A DNA stretch of 10,426 nucleotides from Buchnera aphidicola (Nipponaphis monzeni) (GTDB lineage Bacteria > Pseudomonadota > Gammaproteobacteria > Enterobacterales > Enterobacteriaceae): assembly GCF_006741185.1 (NCBI RefSeq), contig NZ_AP019380.1, forward strand, positions 1-10,426, read 5' to 3'. Numbering within the stretch: position 1 is the first letter of the stretch; every line of letters starts with the position of its first letter. Shown here piece by piece: positions 1 to 7,177 of the stretch. Under the pieces are notes generated by a model. That model saw only the letters and a list, made by a program, of their open reading frames with translations. It ran no database searches and was not told the DNA's origin. The position numbers were made by a program, and so were the translations under genes.

Positions 1-94
1 TTTTAAAAATTTATAGTATGAAAATAGATTGTAAATAATAATTTTTTTGAAAATTAATTTTTTAAATTTTTATTGTTATGTATATTATTCTTTT
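1..94. repeat. Inverted-repeat arm 2, distal part (continues from 10426)
   Basis: This is the exact reverse complement of 9303-9396. It continues without a break from the arm segment that ends at 10426, because position 1 pairs with 9396 and position 10426 pairs with 9397. Even the homopolymer across the cut is right: three T at the end plus four T at the start equal the seven A of the other arm. The match stops at 94, inside a run of 13 T (91-103). I see no coding sequence here. Because the repeat crosses the ends of the window, the molecule is most simply a circle cut inside the repeat. Confidence 0.93.
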
Positions 95-328
95 TTTTTT
101 TTTAAAGACTTTAGTTATTTTGCATCTATTTCTTAAGATGCATTTATGATTTTTTGACACATGCATTTATAATAAAAATAAAGCATTATAACTTTAAAAA
201 TTTTTTTAATAAATGTACTAATTAAAAATAAAAGTATGCGTATAAAATTTAAAAAATTTTTTGTAAAAATTTTTTAAATTATTTTTTTATTAAAAAAATA
301 TTTTTTAATAATCAATTATTTGTTTTAT
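95..328. other. Spacer 3' of repA; candidate replication-origin region
   Basis: No gene is seen in this stretch, which lies between the repeat arm and the repA stop. In IncFII-type replicons the origin sits just downstream of repA, and this is the corresponding place. Visible structure: a dyad with 7-bp arms TGCATCT/AGATGCA at 121-127 and 136-142; the 10-mer ATGCATTTAT twice as direct repeats (138-147 and 161-170), starts 23 bp apart; and a long almost pure A/T stretch (about 240-330) that could serve as an unwinding region. I found no good match to the DnaA box TTATCCACA. Origin function is inferred from position and is not demonstrated. Confidence 0.4.
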
Positions 329-1204
329 TTAATTAGTTTTTTTAAAAGGAGTATCTGCGTCTGGATAGGGGGTTATAGCTAATTTACGTAAATAATAATA
401 TTCTATATTAACTTGCTTTTTTAAGCCTTGGGGTCCCATTGTAGTTAATTCTACTAAAGAATATCTTTTTACTAAAACTCTAAGTATTTTTTGTTTTGCT
501 TCAGTTTCTTCTAGTCTACAAATTTTTTGAGCTTTTATTTTTTGTTTATAAAAAGAATGTTTAGATTTTCTATATTTAAAAATATTACATATTTGATTAT
601 CTTTAATTCTTCTGCATGCTTCTACTAATGTAATACATTCTAACCCACGATCTATTAAACCTTTATTAATCCATCCTAAACGTTGCAATTGAGCATTGTG
701 TAATCTTTTTACTGAAATGCCAAATAAATTAAAAAATAAAGGAGTTAACCGAATAATTTTAGGTAAATAAGTACCAACAATTTTATCCCAAATTTTTTTA
801 CAGGTAACAAATCCCATAGGTTCCATAAAATCTGTTATTAATCTTGAAGCTCTAGTAATTGATTTATTGCCAGCTTTAGAAATAGTAGATAATCCACATT
901 CATCAGATAATTGTTCTACAGTAGCTTGTACTAGCTCAGACACAATATTAAAATGATATAACATAGCAGAAACCATAGCCCTCATAGCACAAGCACGATG
1001 TTCATTTAATCGACGTTTACGTAAAATTTTTTTGCCTGTTGTAGAACTCTTAGGTTGAAGAGTATAATTTAATTCAGAACGTGCTACGTCCACCATTGAT
1101 GCTCTAGACATAGCGTACTTAATAAACGCCGGTCGAGGTTTTTGTTCTTTAGGTGGCGTAAATATTGGAAACATATTATATACATATTTTTTTTTATATA
1201 ACAT
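329..1204 (-). CDS. repA: Plasmid replication initiator RepA (IncFII/RepA1 family)
   Basis: RepA initiates replication of this plasmid family by binding the origin, usually acting in cis on the region downstream of its own gene. The 291-residue product is the usual size for the family. It resembles IncFII RepA over the central part: a basic segment around residues 59-75 (KKILRKRRLNEHRACAMRAM), then ECGLSTISKAGNKSITRASR (about 102-121), then a block GFVTCKKIWDKIVGTYLPK near 130-150. The first ATG is at 1204. An in-frame ATG at codon 11 (MFPIFTPPKEQ) is an equally good start, and neither has a clear Shine-Dalgarno sequence. It is less A+T-rich than the surrounding spacers. It is transcribed away from yqhA, toward the presumed origin and the inverted repeat. 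Only one rep gene is present, unlike leucine plasmids that carry repA1 and repA2. Confidence 0.9.
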   Translation of the reverse strand: MLYKKKYVYNMFPIFTPPKEQKPRPAFIKYAMSRASMVDVARSELNYTLQPKSSTTGKKILRKRRLNEHRACAMRAMVSAMLYHFNIVSELVQATVEQLSDECGLSTISKAGNKSITRASRLITDFMEPMGFVTCKKIWDKIVGTYLPKIIRLTPLFFNLFGISVKRLHNAQLQRLGWINKGLIDRGLECITLVEACRRIKDNQICNIFKYRKSKHSFYKQKIKAQKICRLEETEAKQKILRVLVKRYSLVELTTMGPQGLKKQVNIEYYYLRKLAITPYPDADTPFKKTN

Positions 1205-1259
1205 AATATATTATATACTTATAATTTATATTGGGATAATTTTAAATAATGTTTTACAT

Positions 1260-1283
1260 ATATAGATTATATCTAATCTATAT
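1260..1283. promoter_or_regulatory. Hairpin/dyad upstream of repA
   Basis: A perfect 10-bp stem (ATATAGATTA at 1260-1269 against TAATCTATAT at 1274-1283) closes a 4-nt loop. It lies 56-79 nt upstream of the first repA ATG, so it would probably fall in the repA leader or promoter. By position it could be an operator or part of a copy-control leader. This role is inferred only. Confidence 0.45.
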
Positions 1284-1295
1284 TATTTGTATTAA

Positions 1296-1319
1296 GTACT
1301 ATTTATGCATAAATAGTAC
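1296..1319. promoter_or_regulatory. Perfect 24-bp palindrome upstream of repA
   Basis: A gapless 24-bp palindrome, with half-site GTACTATTTATG and its exact reverse complement, is centred between 1307 and 1308. It lies 12 bp beyond the 1260-1283 dyad and about 92-115 nt upstream of the repA ATG. It contains several G/C positions, so it is unlikely to be simple A/T noise. It could be a dimeric-protein operator for autoregulation of repA, an initiator-binding site, or a stem of a copy-control RNA. The sequence does not decide among these. Confidence 0.5.
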
Positions 1320-1879
1320 AAGTAAATACTCTATTTTAATTATTTAATATTTTAAATATTTCAATTGTATAATATTTTTTTAAAAAATTATGCAATTATT
1401 TTATTTATATTTTTTAACATTTTTAAATAAATTAAATCAATTCAAATAATTTTTTATTCAGTTAAATAAAAACTTAATATAACTAATCAAAAAAATCAAT
1501 ATTTTAAAATGATATATATTAAATTTTTTTACTATTTAAAACAAATATATTTTTTACAAAACGTTATTTTTAAAATTAAGTTAATAACATCTTAATTAAT
1601 TATTATTATTTTATAAAATTATATATTTAATATACTGATATTATTTTTAAATTAATTTTAATAATTATAATTATATTTTTGATATATAAAAAATTTTTTA
1701 AATTAATTTATAATTAATAATTTAATATAACGTAATTATAAAAAAATATTTTTAAATTTCAAGTATTTTAAAACGTTTATTTTTTATATGATTAAATTAC
1801 CCATATTTTTAATATGTTTTTAATTTTATAAAATTTAATAATATTTTAATAACATTATTAAAACATTTTTAAATAAATC

Positions 1880-1884
1880 AAGGA
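1880..1884 (+). promoter_or_regulatory. Ribosome binding site of yqhA
   Basis: AAGGA ends 10 nt before the ATG at 1895. It also lies just before an out-of-frame ATG at 1888. The alignment of the YqhA N-terminus with the E. coli protein supports 1895 as the start. Confidence 0.55.
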
Positions 1885-1894
1885 TAAATGGAAA

Positions 1895-2392
1895 ATGAAA
1901 AAAATGATAGCAAGAATTATTTATGCTTCTCGTTGGCTCATGTTTCCTGTTTATGTTGGATTATCATGTAGTTTTATTTTACTTACTTTAAAATTTTTTC
2001 AACAAGTAATTTCTGTTATTCCAGATATTTTAACTTTATCTGAATCAGGACTTATTCTAATTGTTTTATCATTAATTGATATAGCTTTGGTAGGTGGCTT
2101 ATTAGTAATGGTTATGTTTTCTGGATATGAAAATTTTATAGTAAAAATGGATATGATAGAAAACCAACAAAGATTAAGTTGGATGGGAACTATGGACGTA
2201 AATTCAATAAAAAATAAGGTAGCTTCATCGATAGTAGCCATATCTTCTGTACACTTATTACGTATTTTTATGAATGCTGAAAAAATTTTAAATGACAAAA
2301 TTATGTGGTGTGTGATCGTACATTTAACTTTTGTTATATCTGCTTTTGGTATGGCTGTTATTGATAAAATGAATAAAAAAAAGTATATTTAA
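1895..2392 (+). CDS. yqhA: Conserved inner-membrane protein YqhA (UPF0114 family)
   Basis: This is a 165-residue integral membrane protein of unknown biochemical role, nearly the same length as E. coli YqhA (164). From memory the N-terminus aligns with E. coli (IIYASRW against AMYASRW at the same position), which fixes the start at 1895. The strongly conserved core [16 protein letters not shown] and the segment [21 protein letters not shown] are both present. Hydrophobic segments lie at about residues 13-35, 52-75, 106-125 and 135-156, consistent with three or four membrane passes, and the tail is lysine-rich. It is the only gene on the plus strand. yqhA recurs next to repA on Buchnera plasmids that lack other shared cargo, which suggests a link to the replicon. 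I know of no function for it. Confidence 0.93.
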   Translation: MKKMIARIIYASRWLMFPVYVGLSCSFILLTLKFFQQVISVIPDILTLSESGLILIVLSLIDIALVGGLLVMVMFSGYENFIVKMDMIENQQRLSWMGTMDVNSIKNKVASSIVAISSVHLLRIFMNAEKILNDKIMWCVIVHLTFVISAFGMAVIDKMNKKKYI

Positions 2393-2851
2393 TTATTTTT
2401 TAAAAAAATATTTAATATTCTTTATTAAAAAAATATTTTATATATAAATTAAAAAATAATATTTTTTTGCATTTTATTAGTATTAAAATATTTATTAAAA
2501 AATAATGATATATTTAAATAATGTTTCTTCCACAAATAACACATTCATACTCATATAAACATATAAAATTTAGTTAATTTTAAATAATTAAATTAACTAA
2601 ATTTTATTTTTTATTAATGAATTTAAAATTTTATAAATTAAATTTATACTGGTGTATTTAAATATTAATTAATAATTATTATTTCATATGTACTAAAATG
2701 TTTTAAATTAATTTAAAAAATATAAAACATTATTATTATTATTTTTAAATGGTGTTTTTATATGTAAGATATCATAAATATATTTTATTATATTACTTAC
2801 TGTTTTGTAAGCTACTTTTTCATATGTAATATATTAATTTATAACTATCTA
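2393..2851. other. Convergent yqhA-leuD spacer, no gene seen
   Basis: This spacer holds the 3' ends of yqhA (plus) and leuD (minus). Apart from the hairpin at 2565-2605, I see a weaker dyad (AATGTTTTA at 2697-2705 with TAAAACATT at 2723-2731) and a short stem CTTAC/GTAAG (2796-2800, 2807-2811) about 40 nt beyond the leuD stop. Neither weaker element has a proper T-tract. No reading frame is supported. Confidence 0.6.
2565..2612 (+). terminator. Probable terminator after yqhA (possibly bidirectional)
   Basis: A perfect 16-bp stem (2565-2580 paired with 2590-2605, core TTTAGTTAATTT) with a 9-nt loop is followed on the plus strand by a T-rich tail that includes six T at 2607-2612. It lies about 170 nt after the yqhA stop and about 250 nt beyond the leuD stop on the other strand. 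The stem is nearly all A/T, so it is weak as a classical intrinsic terminator. Its length and perfection in the middle of a convergent spacer still make it the best candidate for ending both transcripts. Confidence 0.5.
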
Positions 2852-3463
2852 CTATATTACTTTAGGAAAAAAATAAGATATTTTTTTTTCATAAAATTTT
2901 ATTTTAGTTTTATATTGTAAAGTATGATCAATACTATCTAGTCCATTTAACATACAATGTTTGTAAAATGAATTAATATTAAAAAAAATTTTTTGTTCTA
3001 ATATCTTAATATAATTTTTTAATAAATTAACTGTCATTTTAATACCAGGATTTTGTGCTACAATATTAAATACCAAATTAATATTTTTTTCATCTAAATT
3101 AATTAATAATAATTGATTATTAAAACTATTATTATAAAAAATGTCAGCAAAACTTGATGCAATAATAACTTTAAAACCATAATTTTTCAATGCCCATACA
3201 GCATGTTCTCTAGAAGAGCCGCATCCAAAATTTTTTCCAGTTAATAAAATACTGCTATTTTGATAAATAGTTTTATTTAAAGAAAAATTTTTGTTTAATT
3301 TTAAATTATTAGTTGAAAGATATTTCCAATTATAAAATAGTTGTTCACCAAATCCATTTTTTGTTACTTTTTTTAAAAATTGTTTAGGAATAATTGCATC
3401 TGTATCTATATTAGACCTATTTATAGGAACTACTTTACCTATGTGTTTAATAAATTTTTTCAT
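2852..3463 (-). CDS. leuD: 3-isopropylmalate dehydratase, small subunit LeuD
   Basis: LeuD is the swivelling-domain subunit that pairs with LeuC to isomerise 2-isopropylmalate to 3-isopropylmalate in the cytoplasm. I chose the ATG at 3463, giving 203 residues (E. coli 201), because MKKFIKHIGKVVP aligns with E. coli MAEKFIKHTGLVVP. The first in-frame ATG, 11 codons upstream at 3496, would overlap the end of leuC. Family motifs are present: NIDTDAIIPKQFLKKV near the start, the substrate-binding block NFGCGSSREHAVWALKNYGFKVIIASSFADIF, then NSFNNQLL and HCMLNGLDSIDHTLQ. It is the last gene of the leuBCD unit. Its leader AGGG overlaps the leuC stop and 13 nt separate the two genes, which suggests translational coupling. 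Confidence 0.96.
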   Translation of the reverse strand: MKKFIKHIGKVVPINRSNIDTDAIIPKQFLKKVTKNGFGEQLFYNWKYLSTNNLKLNKNFSLNKTIYQNSSILLTGKNFGCGSSREHAVWALKNYGFKVIIASSFADIFYNNSFNNQLLLINLDEKNINLVFNIVAQNPGIKMTVNLLKNYIKILEQKIFFNINSFYKHCMLNGLDSIDHTLQYKTKIKFYEKKISYFFPKVI

Positions 3464-3476
3464 ATAATTATTTTCC

Positions 3477-4877
3477 CTAATTAATGTTTCTAACATCTAC
3501 AAAACGTCCAAATATAGCAGCTGCAGCTGCTGTTGCAGGGCTTACTAAATGAGTTAAACCACCTCTACCTTGCCTATTTTCAAAATTTCTATTACTTGTA
3601 GATGCACATCGTTCTCCACGATTTAATTTATCATTATTCATACCTAAACACATTGAGCATCCTGGTAACCTCCATTCAAAACCAGACTTAATAAAAATTA
3701 AATCTAATCCTTCTATTTCAGCTTGTTTTTTTACTAATTTTGATCCAGGTACAACAATAGCTTGAATATTTGAAGAGACTTTTTTACTATTAACAATAGT
3801 TGCTGCTAATCTTAAATCTTCTATTCTAGAATTAGTACAAGAACCTATAAATACTTTATCAATTGTAAGATCAGTTAAATACGTACCAGCAGTTAATTTC
3901 ATATAAGATAATGATTTTTCAGCATTTTTTTGTTCATATCTTTTTTTAAATGATTCAGGAAAAGGTATTTTATCAGTTACATTTACTACTTGACTAGGAT
4001 TAGTACCCCAAGAAATTTGAGGAGAAAGAGAGGAAACATTAAACGTAAAAGTTTTATCAAAATAAGCGTTGTTATCGGATTTTAAAGATTTCCAATATTT
4101 TTTTGCTAATTTCCAATCATTTTTTTTAGGTGAAAAATGACGATTTTTTAAATAATCAAAAGTTATATTATCTGGTGCTATAATTCCTGATTTTGCTCCC
4201 ATTTCAATAGCCATATTACATATAGTCATTCTTCCTTCCATACTTAAATTAATAATAGTACTTCCGCAAAATTCTATAACATATCCAGTACCAGCTGAAG
4301 TACCAATTTTTTTTATAATTGATAAAATAACATCTTTAGCTGTAACGTATTTAGGAATATATCCATTAATTTCTATTTTCATAGTTTTAAAACGATTTTG
4401 TTTTAAAGTTTGAGTCGCTAAAACATGTTCTACTTCAGAAGTACCAATTCCGAAAGCTAATGCTCCAAAAGCACCGTGAGTCGAAGTATGAGAGTCACCA
4501 CACACTATTATTGTTCCTGGTAATGTTAACCCTTGTTCAGGACTAATAACATGCACTATACCTTGATTTGGATGTTTTAAATCGTAAAGTTGAATATTGA
4601 ATTCTTGACAATTTTTAACAAGCTCTTGCATTTGTATTTGAGCTTCTATTCCAGAAGCTTCGATACTATTATTTTGAGTTGAGACATTATGGTCCATTGT
4701 TGCAATAGTTTTATCAGGACGTCGTACACATCTTTTATAAGTTCTTAGAGAATTAAAAGCTTGTGGAGATGTTACTTCGTGTAATAAATGTAAATCAACA
4801 TATATAATTGGAATTTGACTTTTATCATTGGAAACAATATGTGCGTCATAAATTTTATTATACAAATTTTTTGCCAT
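3477..4877 (-). CDS. leuC: 3-isopropylmalate dehydratase, large subunit LeuC
   Basis: LeuC carries the [4Fe-4S] cluster and, with LeuD, catalyses the second step of leucine synthesis. It is 466 residues, the same length as E. coli LeuC, and starts [13 protein letters not shown]. The three cluster cysteines are in place: C347 in [14 protein letters not shown], and C407 and C410 in [13 protein letters not shown]. Other conserved blocks are TMDHNVSTQ (about 60-68), [33 protein letters not shown] (about 124-156), and [20 protein letters not shown] followed by THLVSP near the end. There is no sign of decay. Three nt separate its start from the leuB stop, and its AAGG leader lies inside the last codons of leuB, so translation is probably coupled. 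Confidence 0.98.
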   Translation of the reverse strand: MAKNLYNKIYDAHIVSNDKSQIPIIYVDLHLLHEVTSPQAFNSLRTYKRCVRRPDKTIATMDHNVSTQNNSIEASGIEAQIQMQELVKNCQEFNIQLYDLKHPNQGIVHVISPEQGLTLPGTIIVCGDSHTSTHGAFGALAFGIGTSEVEHVLATQTLKQNRFKTMKIEINGYIPKYVTAKDVILSIIKKIGTSAGTGYVIEFCGSTIINLSMEGRMTICNMAIEMGAKSGIIAPDNITFDYLKNRHFSPKKNDWKLAKKYWKSLKSDNNAYFDKTFTFNVSSLSPQISWGTNPSQVVNVTDKIPFPESFKKRYEQKNAEKSLSYMKLTAGTYLTDLTIDKVFIGSCTNSRIEDLRLAATIVNSKKVSSNIQAIVVPGSKLVKKQAEIEGLDLIFIKSGFEWRLPGCSMCLGMNNDKLNRGERCASTSNRNFENRQGRGGLTHLVSPATAAAAAIFGRFVDVRNIN

Positions 4878-4880
4878 TAT

Positions 4881-5981
4881 TTATGCCTTATATTTTAATA
4901 TTTGTGCAATAAAATCGCCCATTTGACTTGTAGAAATATAATCTTTTTTATTATCTAAATTTAAGATATCTAATGTTCTATATCCTAACTTTAAGGCTTC
5001 ATGTACAGCATATTCTATAGCATTTGATATTTCTAAAGATTTTAAAGTGTATTCTGCTAGCATAGCTATTGATAAAATTTGAGCAATTGGGTTTGCAATA
5101 TTCTTACCTTGAATATCTGGAGCAGATCCCCCTGCTGGTTCATATAAAGCGAAACCATTTTCATTTAAACTAGCTGAAGGTAACATACCAATTGAACCAG
5201 TAATAGCAGCACATTCATCTGAGATGATATCTCCAAATAGATTAGAAGATAATAGGATATCGAACTGACTAGGACATTTAACAATCTGCATTACTGCGTT
5301 ATCTACATATAAATGAGATAATTGAACATTGGGAAATTCTTTTGATATCTTAGTAACTGTGTTTCTCCATAATAAAGAAGATTTTAGTACGTTAGATTTA
5401 TCAATTGAAGTTATTTTATAATTATTTTTTTGAGCGATTTTAAACGCAAACTTCGCTATTTTTTCGATTGTAGATTGATAATATAATTCTGTATCAAAAG
5501 CTCTTTTTTCTAAATTATTGATAATTTCAATTCCACTAGGACCAAAATAAATACCTTCAATTAGTTCTCTAATGCAAAGGATATTTATACCTTTTTCTAT
5601 AATATTACGTTTTAAAGGAGATGCGTTTATTAAACATGGATATAATTTAGATGGTCGAATATTAGCAAATAAATTAAATTTTTTTCTTAATTTCAGTAAA
5701 GCTGCTTTTTCCGGTCTTTGATTCTCTGGTAATTTATTCCATTTTTCTCCTCCAACAGAACCAAATAAAATAGCATCTGATTGTTTACATCCTAATAAAG
5801 TTTTTTTAGTAAGGGCTAAACCATATTTATCTATAGAGGCACCTCCAATAATATATTCTTGAGTATTAATATTACTATGAAATTTTTCATTTAATATTTT
5901 TATTATTTTATAACCTTCTCGAATAATTTCAGGACCTATGCCATCTCCTGGTAATATTGCAATATTGTATTTTTTTTTCAT
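4881..5981 (-). CDS. leuB: 3-isopropylmalate dehydrogenase LeuB
   Basis: LeuB is the NAD-dependent cytoplasmic dehydrogenase that oxidises and decarboxylates 3-isopropylmalate to 2-ketoisocaproate, the third leucine-specific step. The 366-residue product is full length (E. coli 363-364). Active-site residues are all visible: R99, R109 and R138 for the substrate, Y145 in EGIYFG, K195 in TSIDKSNVL, and metal ligands D227, D251 and D255 in YVDNA and [16 protein letters not shown]. The nucleotide-binding loop is near the end ([21 protein letters not shown]). A good AAGGAAA leader (5994-6000) precedes the start at 5981. Unusually it is not next to leuA, since 1196 bp separate the two, so leuBCD needs its own promoter or a very long read-through transcript. 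Confidence 0.98.
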   Translation of the reverse strand: MKKKYNIAILPGDGIGPEIIREGYKIIKILNEKFHSNINTQEYIIGGASIDKYGLALTKKTLLGCKQSDAILFGSVGGEKWNKLPENQRPEKAALLKLRKKFNLFANIRPSKLYPCLINASPLKRNIIEKGINILCIRELIEGIYFGPSGIEIINNLEKRAFDTELYYQSTIEKIAKFAFKIAQKNNYKITSIDKSNVLKSSLLWRNTVTKISKEFPNVQLSHLYVDNAVMQIVKCPSQFDILLSSNLFGDIISDECAAITGSIGMLPSASLNENGFALYEPAGGSAPDIQGKNIANPIAQILSIAMLAEYTLKSLEISNAIEYAVHEALKLGYRTLDILNLDNKKDYISTSQMGDFIAQILKYKA

Positions 5982-6605
5982 ATATAAAAATAGTTTCCTT
6001 TATTTTTTATTTTTTATTCAAATAATATTTAATAAAAAATTTTTTATTGCAAAAATAATAATTAATATTCATTTAACAATATATTTTGAAAAAATATTTA
6101 ATTAAATGAACAAAATTTACATAAAAATTTCAAATAGATATTTTTTTTAATATTTTATTTATTAGATGATGATATGAAATACTACTGTTTACTTGAAATA
6201 TAAATTTTTTAGTTACTAATTTATATTAATATGGAAGATTACTATTTAATTACATTAATAGCATATAAATTCTAAAAAATATTTTTTTATAAAATAATTA
6301 TTAAAAATTACTTTATTTAATAATATTTTATATAACAATTATTATTGAATATATATATATTTATTATTTATAAAAATATAATTATCTAGTTTTTTTAGTA
6401 AATATTACTTATTGTATTAAAAATATTTAGTTAATTAAAATAAATCAACAACAATAATTTAACTAAAAATACATTTATTTAGCATTAAAATAATTGAAAA
6501 TATTATTTTTATACTTGTTAATTTAATCATTCTATCTAAAGTTTATTTAAATAACATTTTTTTAAATATTATTTAATAAATATATTAATAATTAAAGGAA
6601 TAAAA

Positions 6606-6626
6606 ATGTTATTTAGTATCAAATAA
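6606..6626 (+). other. Tiny frame of 6 codons with a strong Shine-Dalgarno
   Basis: AAAGGAA at about 6594-6600 precedes ATG at 6606 by 5 nt, an unusually good initiation signal for this plasmid. The frame encodes only MLFSIK before TAA and faces away from leuB. It could be the start of a lost gene or a chance match. I do not call it a gene. Confidence 0.15.
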
Positions 6627-7157
6627 TATTAATAATTTTTATAACTAAAATAAAGAATTTATTATGTATATAATAAAATGTTTTTTGTATATTCTAGTTA
6701 TTTCTTATAAAAATAATTTGTTAACACTATTATATTATAAAGATTATTTATTTATTATAAAATAATACACTAATAATTTTTTGTTGTAAATTTATATATT
6801 TATTTAAATAAGTACTTTAATATACAAAATATTATTTTATAATTTTAAATATAAATGAGTACATAATATACAATATTAATTCCATGAAAATATTTTATTC
6901 GTATATTCATATATGTATAATATACATTAATTTATTTATAAAGTTAAAGTTTTTGATAAATTTAATTAATAAAAACATTTATTAAAATTGAAATCAATTT
7001 ATTCTATGATACATCTTAGAATAAGTTATAAAATTTGTGAAATATTTTTTTATTTAATTGTTTGTTTTTTTATAAAACAGTTTTTATATAAAAAAGTAAA
7101 TTTTACGTTAAAAAGTTAACATTTTTTATATTTAATTTATTATTTAATATCAAATTA

Positions 7158-7177
7158 ATTGTTAAATATATAACAAT
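7158..7177 (-). terminator. Weak hairpin directly after leuA
   Basis: A 7-bp stem (ATTGTTA at 7158-7164, TAACAAT at 7171-7177) with a 6-nt loop begins at the very next base after the leuA stop. On the transcribed strand it is followed by an A/T-rich tail with no long U-run. It may end or attenuate the leuA transcript, or only stabilise a 3' end. It would be weak. Confidence 0.25.

Larger units (their letters stand above)
1205..1894. other. Divergent repA-yqhA spacer, 690 bp, no gene seen
   Basis: This long A+T-rich spacer separates the divergent repA and yqhA genes and must hold the promoters and leaders of both. I see no reading frame of note. The only distinctive structure is the pair of dyads at 1260-1319 on the repA side. 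The rest (about 1330-1880) is low-complexity A/T in which promoter-like hexamers are too common to call. In IncFII replicons the region upstream of repA carries copy-number control (antisense RNA and leader), so this is where such control would be expected. Confidence 0.6.
5982..7177. other. Long leuA-leuB spacer, 1.2 kb, no gene recognised
   Basis: This stretch interrupts what is normally a contiguous leuABCD cluster. It is extremely A+T-rich, stops occur in every frame, and no protein family can be recognised. It contains the leuB leader (5994-6000), two very short plus-strand frames (6231-6275, 14 codons, MEDYYLITLIAYKF; 6606-6626, see separate entry), an imperfect direct repeat beginning AGTAC (6811-6834 and 6858-6878), a 15-nt dyad ATGTATA/TATACAT (6913-6927), and a short stem abutting the leuA stop. 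It may be the eroded remains of a gene, a leuB promoter region, or plain spacer. The sequence shows nothing decisive. Confidence 0.6.

Noticed and set aside
154..182. TTGACA on the plus strand in the candidate origin region
   Set aside because: The nearby TATAAT is only 8 nt away and the hexamer at proper spacing is poor; no gene follows on that strand before yqhA.
1320..1880. Numerous A/T palindromes and promoter-like hexamers in the repA-yqhA spacer
   Set aside because: In nearly pure A/T sequence these are expected at high frequency and none stands out by length or G/C content.
1999..2298. 99-codon open frame on the minus strand opposite yqhA
   Set aside because: It lies wholly antisense to a well-conserved gene, has no recognisable family, and arises from yqhA codon structure.
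3464..3496. Upstream ATG giving an 11-residue N-terminal extension of LeuD
   Set aside because: It overlaps leuC, has no homologous counterpart in E. coli LeuD, and the ATG at 3463 has a ribosome site and aligns with the family start.
6250..6264. Minus-strand leader-like frame MLLM upstream of leuB (possible leucine attenuator)
   Set aside because: Only four codons, no ribosome site, no paired stems or U-run; leucine codons TTA/CTA are expected by chance here.
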